A model generated the notes under the pieces. It did not search any database and was not told where the DNA came from. It saw only the letters and a program-made list of their open reading frames with translations. Shown here piece after piece: positions 45,367 to 52,032 of a stretch of DNA of 64,000 nucleotides (positions are counted from its first letter, which is position 1; each line of letters starts with the position of its first letter). The DNA lies in assembly GCF_020709055.1 (NCBI RefSeq), contig NZ_JAJFCK010000011.1, positions 1-64,000 on the forward strand, in the 5' to 3' direction. The stretch is from Ruminococcus callidus (lineage in GTDB: Bacteria; Bacillota; Clostridia; Oscillospirales; Ruminococcaceae). Made by a program: the position numbers and the translations under genes.

Positions 45367-45750
45367 TCAGTGCGCTCCTTTCAGTGTCATTCCCAGTCCG
45401 CAGCAGACACGCTCCACCGTTTCGGCATATTCTGCAAGCCGGCAATTGACACGTCCTACGGCTTCCCGCCATGTACGGTCTTCCGGTGCAATGGGAACGA
45501 GTCCGCAGCCAACCTCTTGTGTAATGACAATAGCATCTTCCCACAGGGGCAGCAGTTTTTCCACTTCAGCAAGGGGTGATTTTTCTTGTGCCAGCCAGTG
45601 CGTCACCAATTCCTCTGCGTGGTAGATGAGCTTTTGCCTCTGCCATGGGATTCCGCCGGCAGCATCCCATATCTCGTCTTTTGTCAGGCTATAGTTTTTC
45701 ATGGCATAGCGAAGCCGGCCCTGCGCATATCCGCCGAGAATCAAGATCAC
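45367..45750 (-). CDS. Short CobU-like protein with degenerate P-loop
   Basis: A 127-residue protein starting at a GTG that overlaps the cobS stop (GTGA), with GGGAGG upstream. The first strand and loop read LILGGYAQGRLRYA, where CobU has GGxxSGKS: the Lys and Ser are replaced by Arg and Leu. The middle lacks the guanylylated-His motif. The C-terminal half (VITQEVGCGLVP, GRVNCRLAEYAETVERVCCGL) matches CobU well. The normal length is about 180 residues, so ~50 are missing. An intact cobU lies two genes upstream. It may be a decayed duplicate or a partner subunit. Kinase activity is unlikely. Confidence 0.75.
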   Translation of the reverse strand: MILILGGYAQGRLRYAMKNYSLTKDEIWDAAGGIPWQRQKLIYHAEELVTHWLAQEKSPLAEVEKLLPLWEDAIVITQEVGCGLVPIAPEDRTWREAVGRVNCRLAEYAETVERVCCGLGMTLKGAH

Positions 45751-46523
45751 AGCAACACACCTCCCAACAATGCAGTTATCAGCAGCCAGACGGTTTCGCA
45801 GATGACCAGAAAGAATCCTGCCAGATCTCCAGTCATTCCGCCAAACTGTTTTTTTTGCATACGATAATACCCCCAGAAGAGCACACCGGAAAGCCCCAGC
45901 AAAATCAGGGCGATCCAGCGATAGAACACCAGCAGGCAAACTGCTGCCGCAGACAATTCCAGCATCAGTCCAAGACTCACATGTTTTCCGGCATTTTCGC
46001 CAAACGTCTTGGCGAGAGAACTGGTTGGAGCACAGGAAAATCTTGTCACAGAGAAACCGCTCAGGCAGCGGGAAATCCAGAATCCGCCAGCCAGCAATCC
46101 GCAGATCGAGAGGCTGTTTGCCGTGTAGAGTGTATCATAGGCAGCTGTTTGCAGCAGAAAGACCAGAATCACGCTGAAAACGGCGAACGGGCCGCAGTTC
46201 GGGTCTTTTAAAATGCGCAGCTTTTCCTCCTGCGGCCGGCGGGAGTACAGAGCATCTGCGGTATCACAGAAACCATCCAAGTGAATACCGCCGGTGAGAA
46301 AGACCATGCCGGTGACTGCCAGAACGGCAAACAGGAGCGCCTTGCAGTGCAGCAGCTGGCAGATCATCCAGAGCAGCGCTGTTCCGGCGGCGCAGAGGAT
46401 GCCAACCACTGGGAAAAAGAGCATGGCGTGGCGCAGATTCTCCTTTGTCCAGTTCAGGCACTTTACCGGAATGGCGCTGTACATCGATAGCGCAATGAGA
46501 AAAGATTCAAGCCATGATTTCAT
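45747..46523 (-). CDS. cobS: Adenosylcobinamide-GDP ribazoletransferase CobS
   Basis: A 258-residue membrane protein: FLIALSMYSAIPV at the start, FFPVVGILCAAG, GGIHLDGFCDTADAL with the metal-binding Asp residues, and six or so membrane segments. It joins the lower ligand to GDP-cobinamide, the last main step of assembly. It overlaps cobU by 17 bases and has AAAGGAG before the ATG. Confidence 0.94.
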   Translation of the reverse strand: MKSWLESFLIALSMYSAIPVKCLNWTKENLRHAMLFFPVVGILCAAGTALLWMICQLLHCKALLFAVLAVTGMVFLTGGIHLDGFCDTADALYSRRPQEEKLRILKDPNCGPFAVFSVILVFLLQTAAYDTLYTANSLSICGLLAGGFWISRCLSGFSVTRFSCAPTSSLAKTFGENAGKHVSLGLMLELSAAAVCLLVFYRWIALILLGLSGVLFWGYYRMQKKQFGGMTGDLAGFFLVICETVWLLITALLGGVLL

Positions 46524-47049
46524 GAAATAATTGCTCTCCTTTCCAGATCGCAGGGATTCCGCTGCATGCCTCTACGACAATCTCCGCTGTTTCGGCAATG
46601 GCGCAGTTGATTGCGCCGATGTTTTTTACGTATTGCTGCATGGCTGCATCTTCCGGTTTCCGATCAGTGAACACTTCGTTGGTCACGATGACCAAATGCT
46701 CCAGTTTTTCCTGAAGCATATGAATTCCACAGAGGATTTCCGAAACCGGTTCGACAGTCTGTTCGCCGAATTGTTCGTTGGCAGTGAGATTTCCGATGCA
46801 TTCCAGCAGTGCACATCCTCCTGCGGGCAGCAGTGACGCAGCTTCCCGCAAGTGATCCGGTACTTCCAATGTGCGGAATCCGTTTCCGGCACGTTGGGCA
46901 CGATGCTTTGCAGCACGTTTCCGGCACTCCTCATCCCAGAGCTTCATGGTGGCGATATAGTACCGCGGAAATACTGCGCACCGGCAGACCAGCTGTTCTG
47001 CCAAGGCGGATTTCCCGCTTCCGGAACCGCCGATCACTAGAGCTGTCAT
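46507..47049 (-). CDS. cobU: Adenosylcobinamide kinase / phosphate guanylyltransferase CobU
   Basis: A 180-residue protein. The P-loop GGSGSGKS is at residues 7-14; a KHRAQRAGNGFRTLE segment provides the His that becomes guanylylated in the family, and ALLECIGNLTANE follows. The C-terminal part (VTNEVFTDRKPE) departs from the usual NEVGxGIVP. It phosphorylates and guanylylates cobinamide. The ATG at 47049 overlaps the cbiA stop, with GAGAGGAG upstream. Confidence 0.92.
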   Translation of the reverse strand: MTALVIGGSGSGKSALAEQLVCRCAVFPRYYIATMKLWDEECRKRAAKHRAQRAGNGFRTLEVPDHLREAASLLPAGGCALLECIGNLTANEQFGEQTVEPVSEILCGIHMLQEKLEHLVIVTNEVFTDRKPEDAAMQQYVKNIGAINCAIAETAEIVVEACSGIPAIWKGEQLFHEIMA

Positions 47050-48422
47050 AGACGCTTCTTCTCCTCTCGAAATTGTCGGCACTTTCCGGCGAAATTCGCC
47101 GGAACTTTTGGGTTGGAGGGAAAATACAAGTGCGGAAATCCGCCGAGGATATTCCCGTGGCTTTGATACGCCTGCCACGTCCTCCCGTTTGGGCGTGTGA
47201 CCAGAAATGTATTGCCATTTTCTGTGCTGTCGGCGTAGTGAAATTCGTGGGCACGGATTTTTGTTCCGGATGGGCCGAGAAGGGTATCCTGCTGTGCGGT
47301 GAGTGTGACATAGCCAAACCGGCACAGGCACTTTCCCATGTGTGCGGTGCCGTCCAGCAGCTGCGCCATGGGATAGGCTTGCCCGTCTGCATCGCACAAT
47401 TCCTGCTGAAGGTACAGAAATCCGCCGCACTCGGCAAAAATGGGAATTCCGCTGGCAGCATGGCACCGGAGGTCATGCAAAAATGACTGGTTGTGACTCA
47501 GTTCTTTCAGATGCAGTTCCGGATATCCCCCGCCAAGATAGATGCCGTCTAAGTCATCGGGTAGTTTCGTGTCGTGTATGGGCGAGAATGGCACCAGTTC
47601 CGCACCAAATGATTGCAGAAGATCCAGATTCTCCGCATAGTAAAAGCAGAACGCCCGATCCTGCGCAATGCCCAAGCGAAACGATGGCGATGGCTTTGAC
47701 TCTGCTGCGGGATAGGAGAATGACGGCGCTTCGGCTGCCAGTGCAAGAATGCCATCCAGATCAATGGTCTGTGCTGCAGTTTCTCCCAGCAGCCGAATTT
47801 TCTCATCTAGCTGTGTTACCTCGTCTGCCAGCAGAAGTCCCAGATGCCGGCTTTCCAGATGCACTTCCGGCAATTCCGGCAGATATCCGTAGACTGGAAT
47901 GCCGGTTTCCCGTTCCAAAATCTCCCGATAATAGGCGTACATTCCGCTTCGGACACGGTTCAGCAGAATCCCACGAATTGGATTGGACTGTTCCAGCTCC
48001 AGAAAGCCCTTGCAGACTGCCGCAACTGACCGTCCCATTCCCTGGGGTTGCAAGAGGAGCAGCGTGGGTGCTTGCAGTACCATGGCGGTGGTGTATGTGC
48101 TGGCATCGGAGGTTTGCCCAATGCCGTCGTAAAACCCCATAGCCCCCTCAATCCAGAGAAGATCAGCGTTTTCGGAAACATTTGCTGCAAGCTCCCGCAT
48201 TTGCTCGGCAGTGGAAAAGAAAGGATCGGCATGGTAAGCGGCTCTGCCGGTGATGCGGGTGTGGAACATGGGGTCGATGTAGTCCGGCCCGCTTTTCATG
48301 CTCTGTATGTGCAGCCCATGCTGACAGAGTGCTGCAAGAATGGCGGCGGACACAGTGGTTTTTCCGCATCCGCTGCCAGTGGCACTGAAGAGAATGCGTG
48401 GAGTGCGGCAAATCTTTTGCAC
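47046..48422 (-). CDS. cbiA: Cobyrinate a,c-diamide synthase CbiA
   Basis: A 458-residue amidotransferase starting at GTG (48422), seven bases after GAGGAGG. The P-loop ATGSGCGKTT is at residues 14-23; KSGPDYIDPMFH and VEGAMGFYDG-like WIEGAMGFYDG follow; the glutaminase Cys is in IFAECGGFLYLQ and the His in RAHEFHYAD. It amidates side chains a and c. It is the first gene of the 18-gene cobalamin operon. A terminator lies just upstream of its ribosome-binding site. Confidence 0.94.
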   Translation of the reverse strand: MQKICRTPRILFSATGSGCGKTTVSAAILAALCQHGLHIQSMKSGPDYIDPMFHTRITGRAAYHADPFFSTAEQMRELAANVSENADLLWIEGAMGFYDGIGQTSDASTYTTAMVLQAPTLLLLQPQGMGRSVAAVCKGFLELEQSNPIRGILLNRVRSGMYAYYREILERETGIPVYGYLPELPEVHLESRHLGLLLADEVTQLDEKIRLLGETAAQTIDLDGILALAAEAPSFSYPAAESKPSPSFRLGIAQDRAFCFYYAENLDLLQSFGAELVPFSPIHDTKLPDDLDGIYLGGGYPELHLKELSHNQSFLHDLRCHAASGIPIFAECGGFLYLQQELCDADGQAYPMAQLLDGTAHMGKCLCRFGYVTLTAQQDTLLGPSGTKIRAHEFHYADSTENGNTFLVTRPNGRTWQAYQSHGNILGGFPHLYFPSNPKVPANFAGKCRQFREEKKRL

Positions 48423-48442
48423 GCCGATTTCCTCCTCTCTCG

Positions 48443-48473
48443 AAAAAACGGCACCCTGATTCAGGATACCGTT
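48443..48473 (-). terminator. Terminator between the glycosyltransferase gene and cbiA
   Basis: On the minus strand a 12-bp fully paired stem (AACGGTATCCTG/CAGGGTGCCGTT, two G-T pairs) with an AAT loop, followed by six T. It starts 14 bases after the glycosyltransferase stop and ends only ~20 bases before the cbiA start. It therefore either ends the upstream transcript or acts as an attenuator for the cobalamin operon. Confidence 0.85.
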
Positions 48474-48486
48474 GAAAGCATCGTTT

Positions 48487-49482
48487 TTAGTTTTCCTGTG
48501 ATTTTTTCTGCCACTGCTCCATACAAGATAGAATGGCATTTCTTAGCGCCTCTGGATCTCCCATTTCCACAAATGTGATACCCTCCTGACTCGCAGAATA
48601 GCGCTCGTGGTTGGCGGGACTATCTCCCAGAATCATGGGCTTCTCCATTGCCTCGTAGATGTAAGCTTTTCCCGGAATGGTGCGGTTTGCCTTGCCATTT
48701 TCCCGATTGAAGTGTCCGGCAAGACAGAGATCTGCACGGCTGATCGCCTCTGCAAGCTCCGGCTGGGACAGCCAGTTGATGTAGGTGATGTTGTCACCTT
48801 CTGCCTTTTTCACCTTTTGCGCAATTGGCCCGATGAAATCAAAGTGGATTCGTGGGTCATTGGCGAGCAGCCGCATCGCCTGCATGATGACGTCCACCCC
48901 CTGCACCGGCAGGACACTGCCGAAATACAGGACAACGAATTTGTCTTGCAGTTCTGCCGGCTTTTTTTGCGGACGCGGGTAAAAAATGGTGCGGTCTGCG
49001 CAGAGATACCACGTTTCGATCTGTGTTCTGTTAATGTCGAATTCCTTGGCAAAGTAATCGCCGTGGGCGTTGGTGTCGCTGATGATGTGGTCTGCTTTTC
49101 GGAGCGTGCTGCGGTCAATCCAGTGGCAGAACTTTGCCAGCATGCTGCCATCCTTCCACTTTTTCCGATCCTGTATCATGGTGTCATAAACAGAGATGAA
49201 AAAGTCGATGACCACTGTTTTCTTTCGGAACCGCCATCCAAACAGAGGCAGAATCAGCTGCGGTGCAAATCCCACAAAAATGGTATCGTATTGCTTCAGG
49301 GACATTGTACTGAGCTTGCCATAGACATGAAGCAGCCGGCGCGCATAGCTCTTTTCCGAACTGCCGAGGACATCGACGCTCGCAGCGGATTCCCGCAGCT
49401 TTGCGATTTCCTGGGTGTTTCGCAGGTAATCCAGATTTTTGGTGGTGATGAAAAGCACGTGTTTTCCAGCATAGAGATGCAT
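48487..49482 (-). CDS. Glycosyltransferase (GT-B fold)
   Basis: A 331-residue protein resembling GT4-type glycosyltransferases: N-terminal Rossmann-like start (HVLFITTKNLDYLR), the second half with VVLYFGSVLPVQGVDVIMQAMRLL, and a late PGKAYIYEAMEKPMILGDSP donor-binding segment. It likely adds a sugar in surface polysaccharide assembly; donor and acceptor are unknown. It has its own promoter and AAAGGGG before the ATG. It is not functionally related to the cobalamin genes after it. Confidence 0.8.
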   Translation of the reverse strand: MHLYAGKHVLFITTKNLDYLRNTQEIAKLRESAASVDVLGSSEKSYARRLLHVYGKLSTMSLKQYDTIFVGFAPQLILPLFGWRFRKKTVVIDFFISVYDTMIQDRKKWKDGSMLAKFCHWIDRSTLRKADHIISDTNAHGDYFAKEFDINRTQIETWYLCADRTIFYPRPQKKPAELQDKFVVLYFGSVLPVQGVDVIMQAMRLLANDPRIHFDFIGPIAQKVKKAEGDNITYINWLSQPELAEAISRADLCLAGHFNRENGKANRTIPGKAYIYEAMEKPMILGDSPANHERYSASQEGITFVEMGDPEALRNAILSCMEQWQKKSQEN

Positions 49483-49537
49483 GCGTAAAGCTGCCCCTTT
49501 CTAAGCGCTCCGGCGCAACGTATTTTAAGACAACATT

Positions 49538-49566
49538 ATTATACCACAAAATTCGTTCAAATGCAA
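49538..49566 (-). promoter_or_regulatory. Promoter of the glycosyltransferase gene
   Basis: Minus-strand TTGCAT (49566-49561), 17-base spacer, TATAAT (49543-49538). It is the only clear promoter seen upstream of the cobalamin operon. Confidence 0.7.
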
Positions 49567-49596
49567 CTGGTTTTTATCATTCCGATGAAAATAAGA

Positions 49597-49629
49597 CTGT
49601 CCCTCGAAGCAGATAGCTTCAAGGGACAG
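49597..49629 (-). terminator. Terminator after hom
   Basis: Stem CTGTCCCTTGAAGC with its complement around a short loop, followed on the minus strand by TCTTATTTT. Confidence 0.65.
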
Positions 49630-49654
49630 CAATTACTTTTTCGAAAAGGTATGA

Positions 49655-50884
49655 TTAGTCTTCCAGAACAGGAATCTGTGCCAAAACGGAAACGCCCTCT
49701 TTTTTCAGTGCGTCTGCAAAGACGGAAGCGGTCTTCTGGCTGCAGGAGGCAATGATGCAGCCGTTTTCAGCGGTCTGCTCCAGCTTCGCGCCGACAGCGT
49801 CAGCGACCTTTGCAAAGACACCCGGCGCACAGGAGGTCGTCCGGTAGCAGCGAGGTGCGGTAAAGGCATCCATGGATGCAACAAAGTTATTGTTGTCGGA
49901 GGAAGCCCAGGTCTGGGACAGAACTGTATCAGTCTGCTTGATCTCGTCGATGATATCGCCCAGTACAGCACTTGCGGTAGGCAGCTTGCCAGCGCCGCGG
50001 CCGTAGAACATGGTCTTGTCGATGCCGTCGCCCCATACCATTACAGCATTGAATACGCCGTTGACGTGGGACAGCAGGCTGGACTCAAACGGAACCAGCA
50101 TCGGCATGACGGTAGGCAGAATCTTTCCGTCTTCCAGACGCTTCACTGCACCGATCAGTTTAACGGCACAGCCAAAGGACTGGGCGAGCTGAACATCCTC
50201 CAGAGAGATGTCACGGATGCCCTTGGTGTAAACGCATTCCGGATAGACGTGCTTTTCAAATACCAGCGAGGAGAGAATGCAGATCTTCCGGCAGGCATCC
50301 TCGCCGTCTACATCGGCAGAGGGATCACGTTCTGCATAGCCCAGCTTCTGTGCCAGTGCCAGTGCATCTGCGAACTTCATCTTGTCACAGAACATCTTTT
50401 CCAGAATGAAGTTGGTGGTGCCGTTCAGAATGCCGGCTACCTCGGAAATATCGTTGGCTGCCAGACAGGTGTGCAGCGGACGAATGATCGGAATTGCACC
50501 ACCTACGCTTGCTTCAAAGAAGAAGTTGACGTGGTGCTCTTTGGCTACCTGAAGCAGGATGTCGCCCTTTTCAGCAACCAGCTGCTTGTTGGAAGTGGCA
50601 ACGCTCTTTCCGGCTTCCAGACAGCTGCGGACAAACTGGTAGGCAGGGTTCACACCGCCCATGCACTCGGCAACATAGCCGACCTCCGGATCGTCCAGAA
50701 TGGTCTGGATGTCGTGTACCACACGGTTTCCGTAAGGGTCATCCGGAAATTCCCGCAGGTCGAGAATATAGGCAATGTCCAATTCAGTCTTGGTGTTCTT
50801 CTCAATTTTGGCACGGTTCCGGTAAAACAATTCAACGACACCGGAACCAACGACGCCGTATCCTAAAACTGCAATCTTTTTCAT
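49655..50884 (-). CDS. hom: Homoserine dehydrogenase
   Basis: A 409-residue enzyme. The N-terminal VLGYGVVGSGV binds NAD(P)H; GGVNPAYQFVRSCLEAGKSVATSNKQL, GILNGTTNFILEKM, and the catalytic region YAERDPSADVDGEDACRKI follow, with a C-terminal ACT-like part. It reduces aspartate semialdehyde to homoserine for threonine and methionine. The ATG at 50884 has TTGGAGG upstream. It forms an operon with the ACT-domain gene. Confidence 0.95.
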   Translation of the reverse strand: MKKIAVLGYGVVGSGVVELFYRNRAKIEKNTKTELDIAYILDLREFPDDPYGNRVVHDIQTILDDPEVGYVAECMGGVNPAYQFVRSCLEAGKSVATSNKQLVAEKGDILLQVAKEHHVNFFFEASVGGAIPIIRPLHTCLAANDISEVAGILNGTTNFILEKMFCDKMKFADALALAQKLGYAERDPSADVDGEDACRKICILSSLVFEKHVYPECVYTKGIRDISLEDVQLAQSFGCAVKLIGAVKRLEDGKILPTVMPMLVPFESSLLSHVNGVFNAVMVWGDGIDKTMFYGRGAGKLPTASAVLGDIIDEIKQTDTVLSQTWASSDNNNFVASMDAFTAPRCYRTTSCAPGVFAKVADAVGAKLEQTAENGCIIASCSQKTASVFADALKKEGVSVLAQIPVLED

Positions 50885-50939
50885 ATCTCTTATATTCCTC
50901 CAAATTTTTATATGATATACTTTATAAGAACATTTCAAA

Positions 50940-51383
50940 TCACTCGCCGGAGAGCAAGCGCACTTCTACAACACCGCTCAAGCTGGAAATGGCATGGGTG
51001 ATCTCAATGGGATTCGAGGTTTCGCCGTTCATCTTCAGAGAAAGGGAAACCAGTGCAACGCCGTCCACCGGAATGTTTTGTGTCACAGTCAGAATATTGG
51101 CATTCATCCCATATAATGTGGTGAGGACGTTGGAGAGGACACCCGCCTGATCCCGCAGCGTAATGGAAAAGTTGACGATCTGCTGCGTCATCTTGTCATG
51201 ATAGGAAAATACACATTCCCGATATTTATAGAAAGCGCTCCGGGAAATGCCCATGCGCTTACATGCGGCGGAATAGCTTCGCTCGGTTTTGTCTGCGACC
51301 AGCTTCTTGACTTCCAGCACTTTGCTGAAAATCTCCGGCAGAACAGCGGTATCTACCACAATGTATCGTGTCCGTTTGTTCAT
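50940..51383 (-). CDS. ACT domain-containing protein (PheB-like)
   Basis: A 147-residue protein. Residues ~1-70 hold a helix-turn-helix-like part (SAACKRMGISRSAFYKYRECVF). Residues ~70-147 form an ACT domain (FSITLRDQAGVLSNVLTTLYGMNANILTVTQ). PheB-like proteins often sit before hom and are thought to regulate amino acid synthesis; no enzyme activity is known. No good ribosome-binding site precedes its ATG. Instead it overlaps a nine-codon frame with a strong site, implying coupled translation. Confidence 0.85.
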   Translation of the reverse strand: MNKRTRYIVVDTAVLPEIFSKVLEVKKLVADKTERSYSAACKRMGISRSAFYKYRECVFSYHDKMTQQIVNFSITLRDQAGVLSNVLTTLYGMNANILTVTQNIPVDGVALVSLSLKMNGETSNPIEITHAISSLSGVVEVRLLSGE

Positions 51384-51409
51384 GATTGTCTTTGACCATG
51401 CATCCGCAT
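51380..51409 (-). CDS. Possible nine-codon leader peptide coupled to the ACT-domain gene
   Basis: The frame ATG CGG ATG CAT GGT CAA AGA CAA TCA TGA encodes MRMHGQRQS. It has the strongest ribosome-binding site of the region (AGAGGAGG, eight bases upstream), and its stop overlaps the ACT-domain start (ATGA). The same frame is open back to 51571 and could encode a 63-residue protein, but that start has no site. The function is unknown. Confidence 0.35.
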   Translation of the reverse strand: MRMHGQRQS

Positions 51410-51479
51410 AGCCGAATCCTCCTCTTTCTCGTGATCTCTCAGAGCCTGTTTTGCCCGCACCGAAATCAATGACAGCATG

Positions 51480-51512
51480 ACCTTTTCCGGAACGGCTGTG
51501 ATCCGGAAAAAG
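51480..51512 (-). other. Hairpin in the leader of the ACT-hom operon
   Basis: On the minus strand TTTTCCGGA and TCCGGAAAA are perfect complements around a ten-base loop. No T-run follows, so it is not a plain terminator. Confidence 0.4.
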
Positions 51513-51593
51513 TGTCTTGTCCCCGCAATGAAATATGTCACGGCTTCAACCCGTCCGTGCAGAAAAAACAACTGTATTCATTGCAGCTATTCT

Positions 51594-51622
51594 AATATAC
51601 CATGAAATCCGCCATTTGTCAA
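51594..51622 (-). promoter_or_regulatory. Promoter of the ACT-hom operon
   Basis: Minus-strand TTGACA (51622-51617), 17-base spacer, TATATT (51599-51594). The transcript leader is about 180 bases. Between this promoter and the glnN promoter at 51804 nothing else was recognised. Confidence 0.8.
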
Positions 51623-51803
51623 GGGATTCATTTGATTTTTTGAAATTCTCTGTTTAAAAAAATGTTTTCGCCGGACTTTCCGGCCGAATTTTGGACGAGG
51701 GAATTGTTTTTTATGAAAAAGGCACTTTTTTTCTTTTTTTTGATAGGAAATCCGTTTTTTCAATTTTCAAATCAAGACAATTTCGAAAAAAGCGAAAAAC
51801 AAC

Positions 51804-51832
51804 TTGACAAAATGCAAAAATTCCTGTATGAT
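51804..51832 (+). promoter_or_regulatory. Promoter of glnN
   Basis: TTGACA (51804-51809), 17-base spacer, TATGAT (51827-51832). The start codon lies 200 bases downstream. Confidence 0.85.
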
Positions 51833-51839
51833 GATATTG

Positions 51840-52032
51840 TCAATTCGAAAGGACAGCACAGCAGAAGCATTCATTTTGAAAGATGAACGCCTTACTTGTC
51901 CCGTCCGGACGGCTTGCATGATATGTGAAACAAAGGCGTTTCCATGATCGAACCTGTACAAGGCAATTTTTCTATGGCTTTGTATGCGTGTATCATCATG
52001 AAAATGCTTTTTATTTTTAGGAGGTTATTATC
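51840..52032 (+). ncRNA. Structured 5' leader of glnN
   Basis: About 190 untranslated bases. AACGCCTT (51886-51893) pairs with AAGGCGTT (51933-51940), enclosing the self-complementary CCGTCCGGACGG (51901-51912). It does not resemble a riboswitch I know, and no T-run follows the stem. A strong ribosome-binding site (TAGGAGG) ends the leader. Confidence 0.4.

Noticed and set aside
49483..49654. Cobalamin riboswitch upstream of the cobalamin operon
   Set aside because: I looked for a B12-box-like stretch here and upstream of cbiA and saw none. Only a promoter and the hom terminator are visible.
51409..51590. T-box leader before the ACT-hom operon
   Set aside because: No AGGGTGG-type T-box sequence or matching terminator was found in the leader.
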